Positions 26,789 through 35,057 of a DNA stretch of 64,000 nt are shown piece by piece; position 1 is the first letter of the stretch, and each line of letters begins with the position of its first letter. This DNA is from Chroococcus sp. FPU101 (lineage in GTDB: Bacteria; Cyanobacteriota; Cyanobacteriia; Cyanobacteriales; Microcystaceae). Location: contig NZ_BLJI01000002.1 of NCBI RefSeq assembly GCF_017312365.1, positions 248,001-312,000 of the forward strand, in the 5' to 3' direction. The notes under the pieces are model-generated. The model made no database searches, was not told the origin of the DNA, and saw only the letters and a list, made by a program, of their open reading frames with translations. A program made the translations under genes and the position numbers.

Positions 26789-27946
26789 TTAATTTAAGAG
26801 TAAAGTTTCCAACTGATCGAGAATTAGATCGGTAACACACTTAACTCGATAAAGACAGGCATTTGTCTGAGTTGAGCGAAACGTTCCATTCTCCCAGTAT
26901 TTATTACTTCCCGCACCTCCCCCACAAACACCAAAATAGGGGCAGGTTTCTCGACAGGATCTCACACCTGCTTGCATATCCTCATAAACGCGCCAGAATT
27001 TTTCCGTATGACAGGCTGACTCGAAAGAACTAGAAAGAACATTACCGAAAATAAAATCCCCGTAAGTTTCCGTTTTCACTGAAAGTAATTCGGGATCGAA
27101 GGTCGAAAAATTCCCCTGATGATCGATATTGATGATCATAAAGGGACGATTCATATCGGTATGATCTAAACGTGCGTCTGCGTAAATGAGACTACAAAGC
27201 GTTTCAAATTCCCTAAGTTTAAACTTTCCTTCTGTTTGTGTGACTAACTCCCAAAACCGCCCCATGAACTCACGATAACGCTGTTCGATTCCAGATTTAT
27301 TGAGCGAAGAAATCGGATGAACTCCCTCGCTTTCTTCCATATTAAAACCGACATCAATAATTCCGTTTTCCCAGAAAAAATTAAAAATCTCATCAGGATA
27401 ATTTAAAGAATCTTCAGTTAAAACGGCGATCGCATGAACCTCAATCTCGTGTTTTTGTAAAAACGAAATCCCCCGTAAAGTAGCCGCATGACTTCCCAAA
27501 CCTTTTCGGGTTTTCCGATGTGCGTCATGAAGAAAAGCAGGCCCATCGATACTCACCCCGACATAAACCGAATGTTTTTTAAACAGATCACACCAAGCGT
27601 CATTAATTAAGGTGGCGTTTGTTTGTACAGAGTGGCAAAAACCGTAACCCTTGGTATTATATTGATGACTCATCGATTCGATCAAGGGGAAAGCGGACTC
27701 ATAAAAGTCAATGGGAACAGCTAACGGTTCTCCTGCGTGCCAACAGATCGTAAAATCATCTTCTAAAAAACGGCTTGTAAAAATTGCCTTGAAAATCGGT
27801 TCGATTAACTCTAACGATAGAGTATTTTTTAAATGACGATTCGGTAGATAACAGTAATCACAATCGAGATTACAAAAGGATGTTGGTTGAACGACCACTA
27901 AAGTGATCGGGCCAAAATCCGACCAATTTAATACAGAATTTCTCAT
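26789..27946 (-). CDS. grrM: radical SAM/SPASM cyclophane-forming peptide maturase (GrrM/OscB family)
   Basis: A 385-residue radical SAM enzyme. C25, C29 and C32 (CNLDCDYC) bind the SAM cluster. The C-terminal SPASM region (C331, C335, C341, C364, C370; CPYFGVCGGG) binds auxiliary Fe-S clusters. The overall layout matches the anaerobic-sulfatase-maturase-like branch that matures Gly-rich repeat peptides in cyanobacteria. Members of this family join an aromatic side-chain carbon to the beta-carbon of the residue two places on, making three-residue cyclophanes. The likely substrate is the GrrA peptide encoded five bases upstream in the same operon. It is the last gene of grrP-grrA-grrM. Confidence 0.9.
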   Translation of the reverse strand: MRNSVLNWSDFGPITLVVVQPTSFCNLDCDYCYLPNRHLKNTLSLELIEPIFKAIFTSRFLEDDFTICWHAGEPLAVPIDFYESAFPLIESMSHQYNTKGYGFCHSVQTNATLINDAWCDLFKKHSVYVGVSIDGPAFLHDAHRKTRKGLGSHAATLRGISFLQKHEIEVHAIAVLTEDSLNYPDEIFNFFWENGIIDVGFNMEESEGVHPISSLNKSGIEQRYREFMGRFWELVTQTEGKFKLREFETLCSLIYADARLDHTDMNRPFMIINIDHQGNFSTFDPELLSVKTETYGDFIFGNVLSSSFESACHTEKFWRVYEDMQAGVRSCRETCPYFGVCGGGAGSNKYWENGTFRSTQTNACLYRVKCVTDLILDQLETLLLN

Positions 27947-27950
27947 CTTC

Positions 27951-28355
27951 TTAACGACGATTTAAAAAACCGCCCCCCGGTCTAGCGTTCCCAAAACCGC
28001 CACCATTGAGCCAACTGGGTCGATAATTATAAAATCTACCAAAATCTGACCAACCGTTACGCCAAGGTCTAGCATTAGCAAAACTGCCACGAGATCCATC
28101 TGCCCAACCTCCTACACGACTATTGACCCAACCTCGATTACCCCTACCGTCGCCCCAACCGAGGGCTTGTAGGGTGGGATCTTCTTCAGGATTCGGCATT
28201 TGATCGATCCGTTCTCGCATAACGGAGGAGAGACGGCTTAAACGTGCTTCGATCGTCATGGGTTGCTCTGTAGTTGCCTGTGCGGTCGATGGAAGGTTCA
28301 AGGCGGCTATAACCAGAAGAAAGCCAACTAAACCCGTTTTATTACTGATAACCAT
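27951..28355 (-). CDS. grrA: GrrA/OscA-type RiPP precursor with ten aromatic-x-Asn/Asp triplets
   Basis: A 134-residue precursor. Residues 8-27 form a hydrophobic signal-peptide-like segment ending TAQA. Residues 30-60 are a charged, helical leader. From 65 to the end comes a Gly/Arg/Asn/aromatic-rich core. The core has ten triplets of the form Trp/Phe-x-Asn/Asp, starting at W67, W76, W84, F92, W98, W102, F108, W115, F121 and F130, spaced four to nine residues apart. Such triplets are the known targets for three-residue cyclophane formation by GrrM/OscB-type enzymes. The product is therefore predicted to be a multiply cross-linked, exported peptide. Its biological role is unknown. It lies 14 bases after grrP and four bases before grrM. 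Confidence 0.9.
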   Translation of the reverse strand: MVISNKTGLVGFLLVIAALNLPSTAQATTEQPMTIEARLSRLSSVMRERIDQMPNPEEDPTLQALGWGDGRGNRGWVNSRVGGWADGSRGSFANARPWRNGWSDFGRFYNYRPSWLNGGGFGNARPGGGFLNRR

Positions 28356-28369
28356 GTTATGTAATCCTG

Positions 28370-29269
28370 TTATTTGCTTGTTTGCGGGTCAATTTGAGCG
28401 TGTTCGATGATGGTAAAACTAAAAAACCCTTTTAGGAGTTCTGAGGGAATGGGTACGAGTCCATCTGCACCAAACCAACGATTAATATTTGTAACAGTAG
28501 TGGCATCTTCCGTCACATAATCTTGCATCATCTTAACGATCGAATAATTGACGATATCGAGAAAGGTAGAGTTATTTTCGGGAACCATACAAGCCACTCC
28601 AAAACGAGCGTAGGGGTCTTCTGGCACCATTTTAAACTCTTTCGGATTCTCTCGAAGAATGCTACCTGCCAAAGCGACGCTATCACCTGCGATCGCGTCT
28701 ATTCTGTTGGTTTTCAGGGCTTCTATTCCCTCCTCTACTGTTGCGTAGGTAGTGATAATAGTCACGTTCGGTTGTACTAATTTTAAAGCATTCTCAGCGA
28801 CGGAATTAGGCACAACAGCAATCCGCTTACCTGTCAAAGATTCGGGAGTAGATAGATCGACTCCTTGTTTAGTTAACAAACGAATTCCAGAGATAGCATA
28901 ACTGGTGGAAAAATCGACGACTTTCGCTCGTTCCCAAGTGAAAGCAGTATCGCAAGAAATATCAATTTCACCGCTACGAAGTTGAGTGATTCTCTGTCCT
29001 GGGTCATTTGCCTCGATCATCTGTAGAGTGACTGGCCGACCGAGGGTTGTCTGTAGGTTTTCTCTGACTCTTTCGAGAACATCGATCGAGTAACCGACTA
29101 ATTCCCCTTTATCATTGATGTATGAATAGGGAATTGCATCAAAGCGTGTTCCTACTGTTAAAAATCCAGTACGAGCGACCTTTTCGACGACCGTTTCTGC
29201 TTGAACTAGACTCGGTGACAGAAACGGTAACAATAAGCCAAACCAAGCCAACTGTAATATTTTTTTCAT
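28370..29269 (-). CDS. grrP: GrrP, periplasmic substrate-binding-like protein
   Basis: A 299-residue protein with a cleavable signal peptide (residues 1-24, ending VQA) and a type 3 solute-binding fold (KVARTGFLTVGTRFDAIPYSY, then the two-lobe pattern with DISCDTAFTWERAKVVDFS). It resembles amino-acid ABC binding proteins, but no permease or ATPase gene lies nearby, which is the defining trait of the orphan GrrP family. It probably acts in the periplasm, perhaps binding the GrrA-derived peptide or a ligand linked to it; this is inference. It is the first gene of the grr operon, divergent from the gene at 29546 across a 276-base AT-rich gap that must contain the promoter. Confidence 0.87.
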   Translation of the reverse strand: MKKILQLAWFGLLLPFLSPSLVQAETVVEKVARTGFLTVGTRFDAIPYSYINDKGELVGYSIDVLERVRENLQTTLGRPVTLQMIEANDPGQRITQLRSGEIDISCDTAFTWERAKVVDFSTSYAISGIRLLTKQGVDLSTPESLTGKRIAVVPNSVAENALKLVQPNVTIITTYATVEEGIEALKTNRIDAIAGDSVALAGSILRENPKEFKMVPEDPYARFGVACMVPENNSTFLDIVNYSIVKMMQDYVTEDATTVTNINRWFGADGLVPIPSELLKGFFSFTIIEHAQIDPQTSK

Positions 29270-29545
29270 ATTTGAGCGACTTTTACCCTATTTTCTGTAA
29301 CTATAGCTGAACTGTTACAAGCGTAGTCGATTGCTCAACATTTTTTTAGTTATTGCTCATTCAACGTTTTGGCTCTTTTGTCAAACAAATTTAAGAAAAC
29401 TTCAAAATACTGGTCAAAATTCTTTAAAAAACCAAATTTTTACCGTAATACCTCAAAAAACAGTATGATGACTGAAATATACTTTAATAATTGTTAAAGA
29501 ATTGTAAAATAAGATTAATATAAGCAACGAATCTGAGAACAATAA

Positions 29546-30130
29546 ATGTCTATGGAAGTTCGTTTTACCGCATCAGAATCAGTAGAAATACGGGTAGAGG
29601 AACAAACTGTACCCATTCAACATTATCTAAGACAACCGCAACGTCTAGTCAATGCGATCGCTGATCCGAAGTTAATGGAAGCTTTATCAGAAGATTTATT
29701 TTTACTGAAAATGCGTCCCCTTAACTTTATGGACATTTATCATTTTCAGCCGACTGTAGTTTTAAAGGTCTGGTCAACCCCAAAAGGAACACTTTATCTA
29801 CAATCCCAAAGTTGCGAAATTCGTGGGATTGATTATATCAATAATCGATTTTTCTTAAATATTACTGGAATTCTATCACCCCAACAGCGTCAAGATCAAA
29901 CCTATTTAGTTGGTCAAGCAGACTTAGAAGTTAAAGTGGCTTTACCTCCTGCTTTGTGGTTAACACCAAAACCTCTATTAGAAGTGGCAGGAAATGGACT
30001 ACTCAAAAGTGTTCTCGTTCGCATCAAACAAAGAATACTCAGCCATCTCTTAAGCGACTATCAGCAGTGGACAAAAGATGAGCCGTTATTGGAAGGTTTA
30101 CCGACTCAAACACTACCCGTTTTGGAATAA
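29546..30130 (+). CDS. DUF1997 family protein
   Basis: A 194-residue protein of the DUF1997 family, present in cyanobacteria and plastid-bearing plants. The family pattern is seen in IQHYLRQPQRLVNAIADP near residue 25, LSEDLFLLKMRPLNFM and VVLKVWSTPKGTLYLQS. The fold is probably a START/SRPBCC-like beta-rich cradle, but no function is established. No membrane segment or signal peptide. A second in-frame ATG lies two codons downstream, so the exact start is uncertain by two residues. It is followed 99 bases later by the TauE gene on the same strand. Confidence 0.82.
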   Translation: MSMEVRFTASESVEIRVEEQTVPIQHYLRQPQRLVNAIADPKLMEALSEDLFLLKMRPLNFMDIYHFQPTVVLKVWSTPKGTLYLQSQSCEIRGIDYINNRFFLNITGILSPQQRQDQTYLVGQADLEVKVALPPALWLTPKPLLEVAGNGLLKSVLVRIKQRILSHLLSDYQQWTKDEPLLEGLPTQTLPVLE

Positions 30131-30229
30131 ATTTACCTTAAAAGCAATTTTGTTCATTAGGAGAACGAATTGGAGACAACTAGGTTATATTGGGATCATC
30201 AAATCTTAAATTTTTCTTAAGCTTGCTCA

Positions 30230-30967
30230 ATGACGCTCCTCATTCTTGCGTTAGCCAGTTGTACGGGTTGTTTTTTAAGTACCCTTGCAGGTGGTGGTAG
30301 TCCTCTAATTCTTATTCCAGTTTTAGGCATATTTCTCGACTCATCGGTTATTCCTCCCGTTCTTACGGTTGGTATGTTTATCGGCAATAGTCAACGGACT
30401 TATTTATATTGGAACAATATTGATTGGACACTGACTAAATGGTATGTACCTGGTGCGATCATTGGTTCAGTGATTGGTGCCTTTATTTTTACTAAAATAC
30501 AGTTTGAGTGGTTATCTTTAGTCTTTGGAATCTTATTAATCCTATCGACACTGAGTTATGTAGGTAAAGGAACAAAACCCTCATTTTCAGTACAAGCTTG
30601 GCACTTTCTCCCAGCTGGAATGATTTATGCTTTCTTATCGGGTTTAGTCGGAAGCATGGGGCCCATTTTAAATCCCTTTTATCTAAATTATGGACTCGAT
30701 AAAGAAGACCTGATCGCTACAAAAGCCTTTCATATGATTATTGTTCATTTTGTCAAAATAATTGCTTATATTGCTTTTGGAGTTATGACAAGACCCACTT
30801 GGGGATATGGAATATTATTAGGGTTAGCCGCTTTACCAGGGAATTGGTTCGGACAAAAAATCTTAAACCAAATGAGTCCCCAACAATTCCGCCAAATGGT
30901 CATGAGTTTTGTTGGTGTGAGTGGCATGATCCTAGTTTGGGAACAGCGACACATTTTTTTACCGTAA
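30230..30967 (+). CDS. TauE/SafE family anion exporter-like permease
   Basis: A 245-residue protein with about eight membrane helices in two homologous halves. The first begins with the family motif LAGGGSPLILIPVL and the second has LSGLVGSMGPILNPFYL. TauE/SafE proteins are thought to export sulfite, organosulfonates or related anions; the substrate here cannot be told. Its last nine bases overlap the 3' end of the FAD protein gene on the opposite strand. Confidence 0.87.
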   Translation: MTLLILALASCTGCFLSTLAGGGSPLILIPVLGIFLDSSVIPPVLTVGMFIGNSQRTYLYWNNIDWTLTKWYVPGAIIGSVIGAFIFTKIQFEWLSLVFGILLILSTLSYVGKGTKPSFSVQAWHFLPAGMIYAFLSGLVGSMGPILNPFYLNYGLDKEDLIATKAFHMIIVHFVKIIAYIAFGVMTRPTWGYGILLGLAALPGNWFGQKILNQMSPQQFRQMVMSFVGVSGMILVWEQRHIFLP

Positions 30968-32953
30968 ACTATAAGAAAAACTCAATAAGCGTAACCATAA
31001 TGAAGGATATCGCTTTTCTAACCAAGGTTGAGCATCTTTTAGCCAACTTCTAAACCACGGACTAAATAGAGCATTTTTGACTCCATCTAGCGTAAAATCA
31101 GCATATGACCCTAACCAACGGATCAGATCTTTATTTCCAGCCATTTCCAATATCCAGAGTAATAAGGCGGGATTTTTTCTGGCTGCTTTGATGGCTAACC
31201 GAGTAAACATCATCCAGTTAGTTTTATCTTTAATAAAAGTATCGGCGACTTCTGGGGGTTCATCCGCTAATAAACCAAAAAACGTATTTAACATCGAATT
31301 AATACGCTGTGGGGGTAAAGTTTGTCCCGTCGGTACCATCATTCCTTTAGAAAATAACCAAGTTACCGCAACATTACTTTGATAGGCCCGAATTAAGTCT
31401 AAATTTTCCGCTTTGAGTAAATCATGTTTTAAGGCTGTATCTAGAAGATGGGTTAAACGGCCTAAATTCCGTACCAGAGAACCAAACCCTGTAAAAATGA
31501 GAGGAGACTGGAGAGAAGCCGCGTCACCAATGGATAATAAACGATTATAGGAAATTTTGCGATCGCTTTTACTGGTACTAAAATGACCTGGAATATAACC
31601 AAACGTCGGCTTTTTCCACGTTAGTTCATCCATATTACAACGTCGATACTCTGGCAAAATCGTAAAGAAATCTTCATACATTTCCAACAATGAACCAGGG
31701 TTATCGGGATGGACTTGATGATAATGAAATAAATAAATCGTTAATTCGTCTGCTTCTGCGGGAAACAATTCCCAAATTAACTGTCGTCCTTTAGATATAT
31801 CGCCATGTGAATTTAAAACATCGCCGTATCTACTATCCCAAACCCCAGTATCAAACCCAGAAACCACCGCGCCAACCGTTGGGCAAACACTATCAAAAGC
31901 GCGAATTCCGTTGAGTTGCCAAGCAATAGGTGAAGCGGTTCCCATCGCATCAACTAACAGCCTTCCTGTGGCTTGTTTTTCTTCTCCTGTCACAATATGC
32001 TTTAAACTCACGGTGACTTGTTGCGGTTCGATGTCTGCTTGAAGAAACTCGGTTTCGTCCCAAATTTCTCCCCCTACTTGTTGTAATTTTTCGCCACACA
32101 ACTGAAGAAGTTTTTCTGAATTAATGGCAATATTTAAGACGGTGGGTGTATGTAGAATAGCTGCTTTGAGATGAGGAGGGTTATTACCATCGAAAAACTT
32201 ACTATAGCCGTCTACATATTCTCTCGCGATAACTTGTTCAAATTCATCGCTAGTAAACAAACCTAAATCGATTAAACACTGAAACTCTGAGCGTGAGATA
32301 TTCCATTCACGGTTCATCCGTCCAAATGCTAATCTTTCGATTAATAAAACACGATAGCCCAAACGCGCCATCACTGCCGCATGAATCACCCCTAATGCGC
32401 CACCAATATAAATTAGATCATAGGTTGGAGTAGAATTAGAAGCTGTTTCTTTCGTAAAAATGACAGGTTTAGGTGTTTGAGGGTTAGCGACACTTTCGCG
32501 CCAACGTTTTTCCCACCAGTACACCCGTTGTAAGTCATATTCTCCTTTGGGCATTTTTTGGAAAAAATGTACTGTTTTAGGGTAATGTGGTGCTAAAGCT
32601 TCAAAAATATTCGCCTCAGAATCAATTTTGGGTAAAGCAGGGTATTGAGGAGGAAATTGAGTTTCTAATTCTGCTAACAACTGCTGACAAATACGTTTTT
32701 GTTCTGGAGTGGGTTGGTTTTCCCAACAAAATACTTTAAGATAAGTGGTTCGTTGGAGTGACCAAACAAAAATAGATAATTCATTTTTTGGAATTTCGTT
32801 TGGTGAGGCTGAAGTATTTTGAGAAAGCTGTAAACGAATTCCATTCGGTGTTACAATTCTTAACCCTGTCTTAGGTTGCCATTGTTGCTGTAACCATTGA
32901 CAGATCACCTCTGTATTTGGCGTAGGGATTTCTTTATAAATGATTTCTTGCAT
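30959..32953 (-). CDS. FAD-dependent oxidoreductase, CruA/CruP lycopene-cyclase-like
   Basis: A 664-residue flavoprotein. An N-terminal region of about 180 residues has no recognised motif. Then comes an FAD-binding Rossmann fold (YDLIYIGGALGVIHAAVMA, about residues 178-196, followed by LLIERLAFGRMNREWNISR). A second FAD segment is LLSIGDAASLQSPLIFTGFG, and a C-terminal helical part of about 150 residues ends the protein. The GRMNREWNISR segment and the length resemble the CruA/CruP branch of lycopene cyclases, found in cyanobacteria and plants. CruP itself has weak or no cyclase activity and has been linked to singlet-oxygen stress in plants. I cannot decide between CruA, CruP and an uncharacterised relative, so no symbol is given. 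Confidence 0.7.
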   Translation of the reverse strand: MQEIIYKEIPTPNTEVICQWLQQQWQPKTGLRIVTPNGIRLQLSQNTSASPNEIPKNELSIFVWSLQRTTYLKVFCWENQPTPEQKRICQQLLAELETQFPPQYPALPKIDSEANIFEALAPHYPKTVHFFQKMPKGEYDLQRVYWWEKRWRESVANPQTPKPVIFTKETASNSTPTYDLIYIGGALGVIHAAVMARLGYRVLLIERLAFGRMNREWNISRSEFQCLIDLGLFTSDEFEQVIAREYVDGYSKFFDGNNPPHLKAAILHTPTVLNIAINSEKLLQLCGEKLQQVGGEIWDETEFLQADIEPQQVTVSLKHIVTGEEKQATGRLLVDAMGTASPIAWQLNGIRAFDSVCPTVGAVVSGFDTGVWDSRYGDVLNSHGDISKGRQLIWELFPAEADELTIYLFHYHQVHPDNPGSLLEMYEDFFTILPEYRRCNMDELTWKKPTFGYIPGHFSTSKSDRKISYNRLLSIGDAASLQSPLIFTGFGSLVRNLGRLTHLLDTALKHDLLKAENLDLIRAYQSNVAVTWLFSKGMMVPTGQTLPPQRINSMLNTFFGLLADEPPEVADTFIKDKTNWMMFTRLAIKAARKNPALLLWILEMAGNKDLIRWLGSYADFTLDGVKNALFSPWFRSWLKDAQPWLEKRYPSLWLRLLSFSYSLR

Positions 32954-33103
32954 TGTTATAGAAAAGAATCAATCTATTAAATTACGGATATCCACCGAAT
33001 CAATTCAGTAAAAAGTACGCTAAACTACCAGTTACTATAAATCATAAAAAAGTTTAAAAAATTTAACATTTTTGACCAAGTGAGTCTAGCATATCAAATC
33101 ATT

Positions 33104-33346
33104 ATGAATTATCCTATTCCAAACACTCCAGACGAAATAAACGCCCTACGTTATCGACCCGTTAATGGAGATGATATCTTAGCAGCGATCGCAGGTACGA
33201 TCAAAATCGCTCGTTCTCAAGGACAATCTTTAGATGACTTAACGGCAGAAGTCTTAGCCGAAGATACTATCTTAGATCAAATGCAGCGTCGCTGGCTGAG
33301 TCAGATCATTACCCAAGCTTGGGCTATCTTACCCGAAATATCCTAA
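33104..33346 (+). CDS. small conserved cyanobacterial protein of unknown function
   Basis: An 80-residue soluble protein, mostly helical and acidic, with NALRYRPVNGDDI near residue 12 and an AEVLAEDTILDQMQRRWLSQII segment near the end (given here in parts: AEVLAEDTILD, QRRWLSQII). It resembles small hypothetical proteins common in cyanobacteria; no function is known. ATG 33104 is preferred over an in-frame GTG at 33080, although neither has a clear ribosome-binding site. It ends nine bases before the convergent pyrB stop. Confidence 0.7.
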   Translation: MNYPIPNTPDEINALRYRPVNGDDILAAIAGTIKIARSQGQSLDDLTAEVLAEDTILDQMQRRWLSQIITQAWAILPEIS

Positions 33347-33355
33347 CAACCTTTT

Positions 33356-34351
33356 TTAGACTTCGGTTTTCAAGGTTCCTATTAAATATAATAAAGCCAT
33401 TCGTACCGCGACTCCACTGGTGACTTGTTGTGAAATCAAACTCACGATCGGATCATCCATCAAATCTGAACTAATTTCAACACCTCGGTTGACTGGGCCA
33501 GGATGAAGAACTTTTACAGAAGGTTGACAAAGATTCAAACGTTCTCTAGTAATGCCGTATTTAAGATGATATTCTCGCAGACTCGGTAACAAATGATTGG
33601 TCATGCGTTCTCGTTGTAGCCGTAAGGTCATGACAAAATCAGCATCAGCGATGGCGGGTTCTAGTTTCCAGTGTAAGAAAAGTTGACCTGTGTGTGAGGG
33701 AGAAGTTAACCCCGAAAAAAACTGCGGTAATAAAGTCGGTGGCCCTGCTAAATGGACATCGGCACCAGCAGCCGTTAAACTCCAGATATTAGAACGGGCG
33801 ACCCTTGAATGTAAAATATCCCCAACAATTGCGATTTTTTTGCCCTGTAGCAGTTCTAAACGCGGATTCTCATCATCTAGTAAACAGCAGATGGTAAACA
33901 GGTCTAAGAGGGCTTGTGAGGGGTGTTCATGTTGTCCATCACCTGCATTAAGGATACTGACTCCAGATTCTAGGCGATCCATTTCTGCCGCGATCGCGTT
34001 ACATACCCCTGCTTGTTGATGACGAATCACAAAAATATCAGTTCCCATTGCCAAATAGGTTTTAGCCGTATCGAGAATTGTTTCACCTTTCGTTAAAGAT
34101 GAACTCCCTGGGGCAAAATTCAACACATCCGCAGACAGTCTTTTAGCGGCTAATTCAAAACTACTGCGAGTCCGAGTCGAGGGTTCAAAAAATAAATTAG
34201 TGACCACTTGTCCTTGCAAAGCGGGAACTTTTTTCGTGCGTCGTGAAAGCACTTCGCGGAAACTAGAAGCCGTCTGAAGTAAAGATTCATATTCTGCGGG
34301 AGTCCAATCCGCTAAACTGAGAATGTGGTGGCGAGTCCAAATAGCAGCCAT
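33356..34351 (-). CDS. pyrB: aspartate carbamoyltransferase catalytic subunit
   Basis: A 331-residue enzyme that makes carbamoyl-aspartate in pyrimidine synthesis. The carbamoyl-phosphate site STRTRSS lies at residues 58-64. [12 protein letters not shown] follows in mid-protein and [11 protein letters not shown] in the aspartate domain. Length and motifs are normal. No pyrI regulatory subunit gene lies next to it. It is divergent from the secreted GUN4 gene and nearly touches the convergent small gene at 33104-33346. Confidence 0.97.
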   Translation of the reverse strand: MAAIWTRHHILSLADWTPAEYESLLQTASSFREVLSRRTKKVPALQGQVVTNLFFEPSTRTRSSFELAAKRLSADVLNFAPGSSSLTKGETILDTAKTYLAMGTDIFVIRHQQAGVCNAIAAEMDRLESGVSILNAGDGQHEHPSQALLDLFTICCLLDDENPRLELLQGKKIAIVGDILHSRVARSNIWSLTAAGADVHLAGPPTLLPQFFSGLTSPSHTGQLFLHWKLEPAIADADFVMTLRLQRERMTNHLLPSLREYHLKYGITRERLNLCQPSVKVLHPGPVNRGVEISSDLMDDPIVSLISQQVTSGVAVRMALLYLIGTLKTEV

Positions 34352-34424
34352 GTAACAAACAGCAATTATTCCGTCTATGCTATTGTAGGACGTTTGGTTA
34401 TTAGCATTAAAAGGAAATTTTTAA

Positions 34425-35057
34425 ATGATTCGATATTCTATTATCAAAAAATTAGCTTTAACAGTTCTCTTATCAGTGCTACCTTTAAATATGGTGCTGG
34501 CCCAATCGACACCTACCAAAAATGACGAGGCTGACGCGGCCTTAATTTCTCCAGTTACTCAGATTGATTACGCCCCGTTACGAATTCTTTTAGCTACTCA
34601 ACAATGGCGACAAGCAAACGAAAAAACCATAGAATTATTATTACAAGCAACTGGACGTGCTAAACAAGGTTGGATGCCGCCAGAAAGTTTAAAAAAAATC
34701 TCCTGTTGGGATCTTAAAACTATTGATGATCTTTGGCGAGAATATTCTAATAATCGTTTTGGCTTTAGTGTTCAGTTTCCCTACTTTGTTGAAACAGGAA
34801 ACCGTCCAGGGCGACTGGTGGATGTCGAAGCGTATCAGAAATTTGGCGATCGCATTGGATGGCGCAACAACGGTGATTGGATTGTGTTTAAAGAAGATCT
34901 TAACTTTAGCTTAGATGCACCAACTGGTCATCTTCCTGCCCCTCGTCAAGAATATCAATTTGCGGGTGGTCGATTAGAATATACCACCCTCGCGCAAACA
35001 ATGGTTAGCTGTGGGCTTGTAACTTATACTCCACCGCAGCCTTCCATTATACCTTAG
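34425..35057 (+). CDS. GUN4-domain protein with a signal peptide
   Basis: A 210-residue protein. Residues 1-26 are a classic signal peptide (positively charged start, hydrophobic core, VLA-Q cleavage). The GUN4 domain spans about 48-175: DYAPLRILLATQQWRQANEKT, GRAKQGWMPPESL, DLWREYSNNRFGFSVQ and FGDRIGWRNNGDW. GUN4 normally binds Mg-protoporphyrin and helps Mg-chelatase in the cytoplasm or plastid stroma; an exported GUN4 domain cannot do that directly and might bind tetrapyrroles outside the cytoplasm. The ATG has AAGGA upstream. The 3' end overlaps the NDH-2 gene by 11 bases. Confidence 0.87.
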   Translation: MIRYSIIKKLALTVLLSVLPLNMVLAQSTPTKNDEADAALISPVTQIDYAPLRILLATQQWRQANEKTIELLLQATGRAKQGWMPPESLKKISCWDLKTIDDLWREYSNNRFGFSVQFPYFVETGNRPGRLVDVEAYQKFGDRIGWRNNGDWIVFKEDLNFSLDAPTGHLPAPRQEYQFAGGRLEYTTLAQTMVSCGLVTYTPPQPSIIP

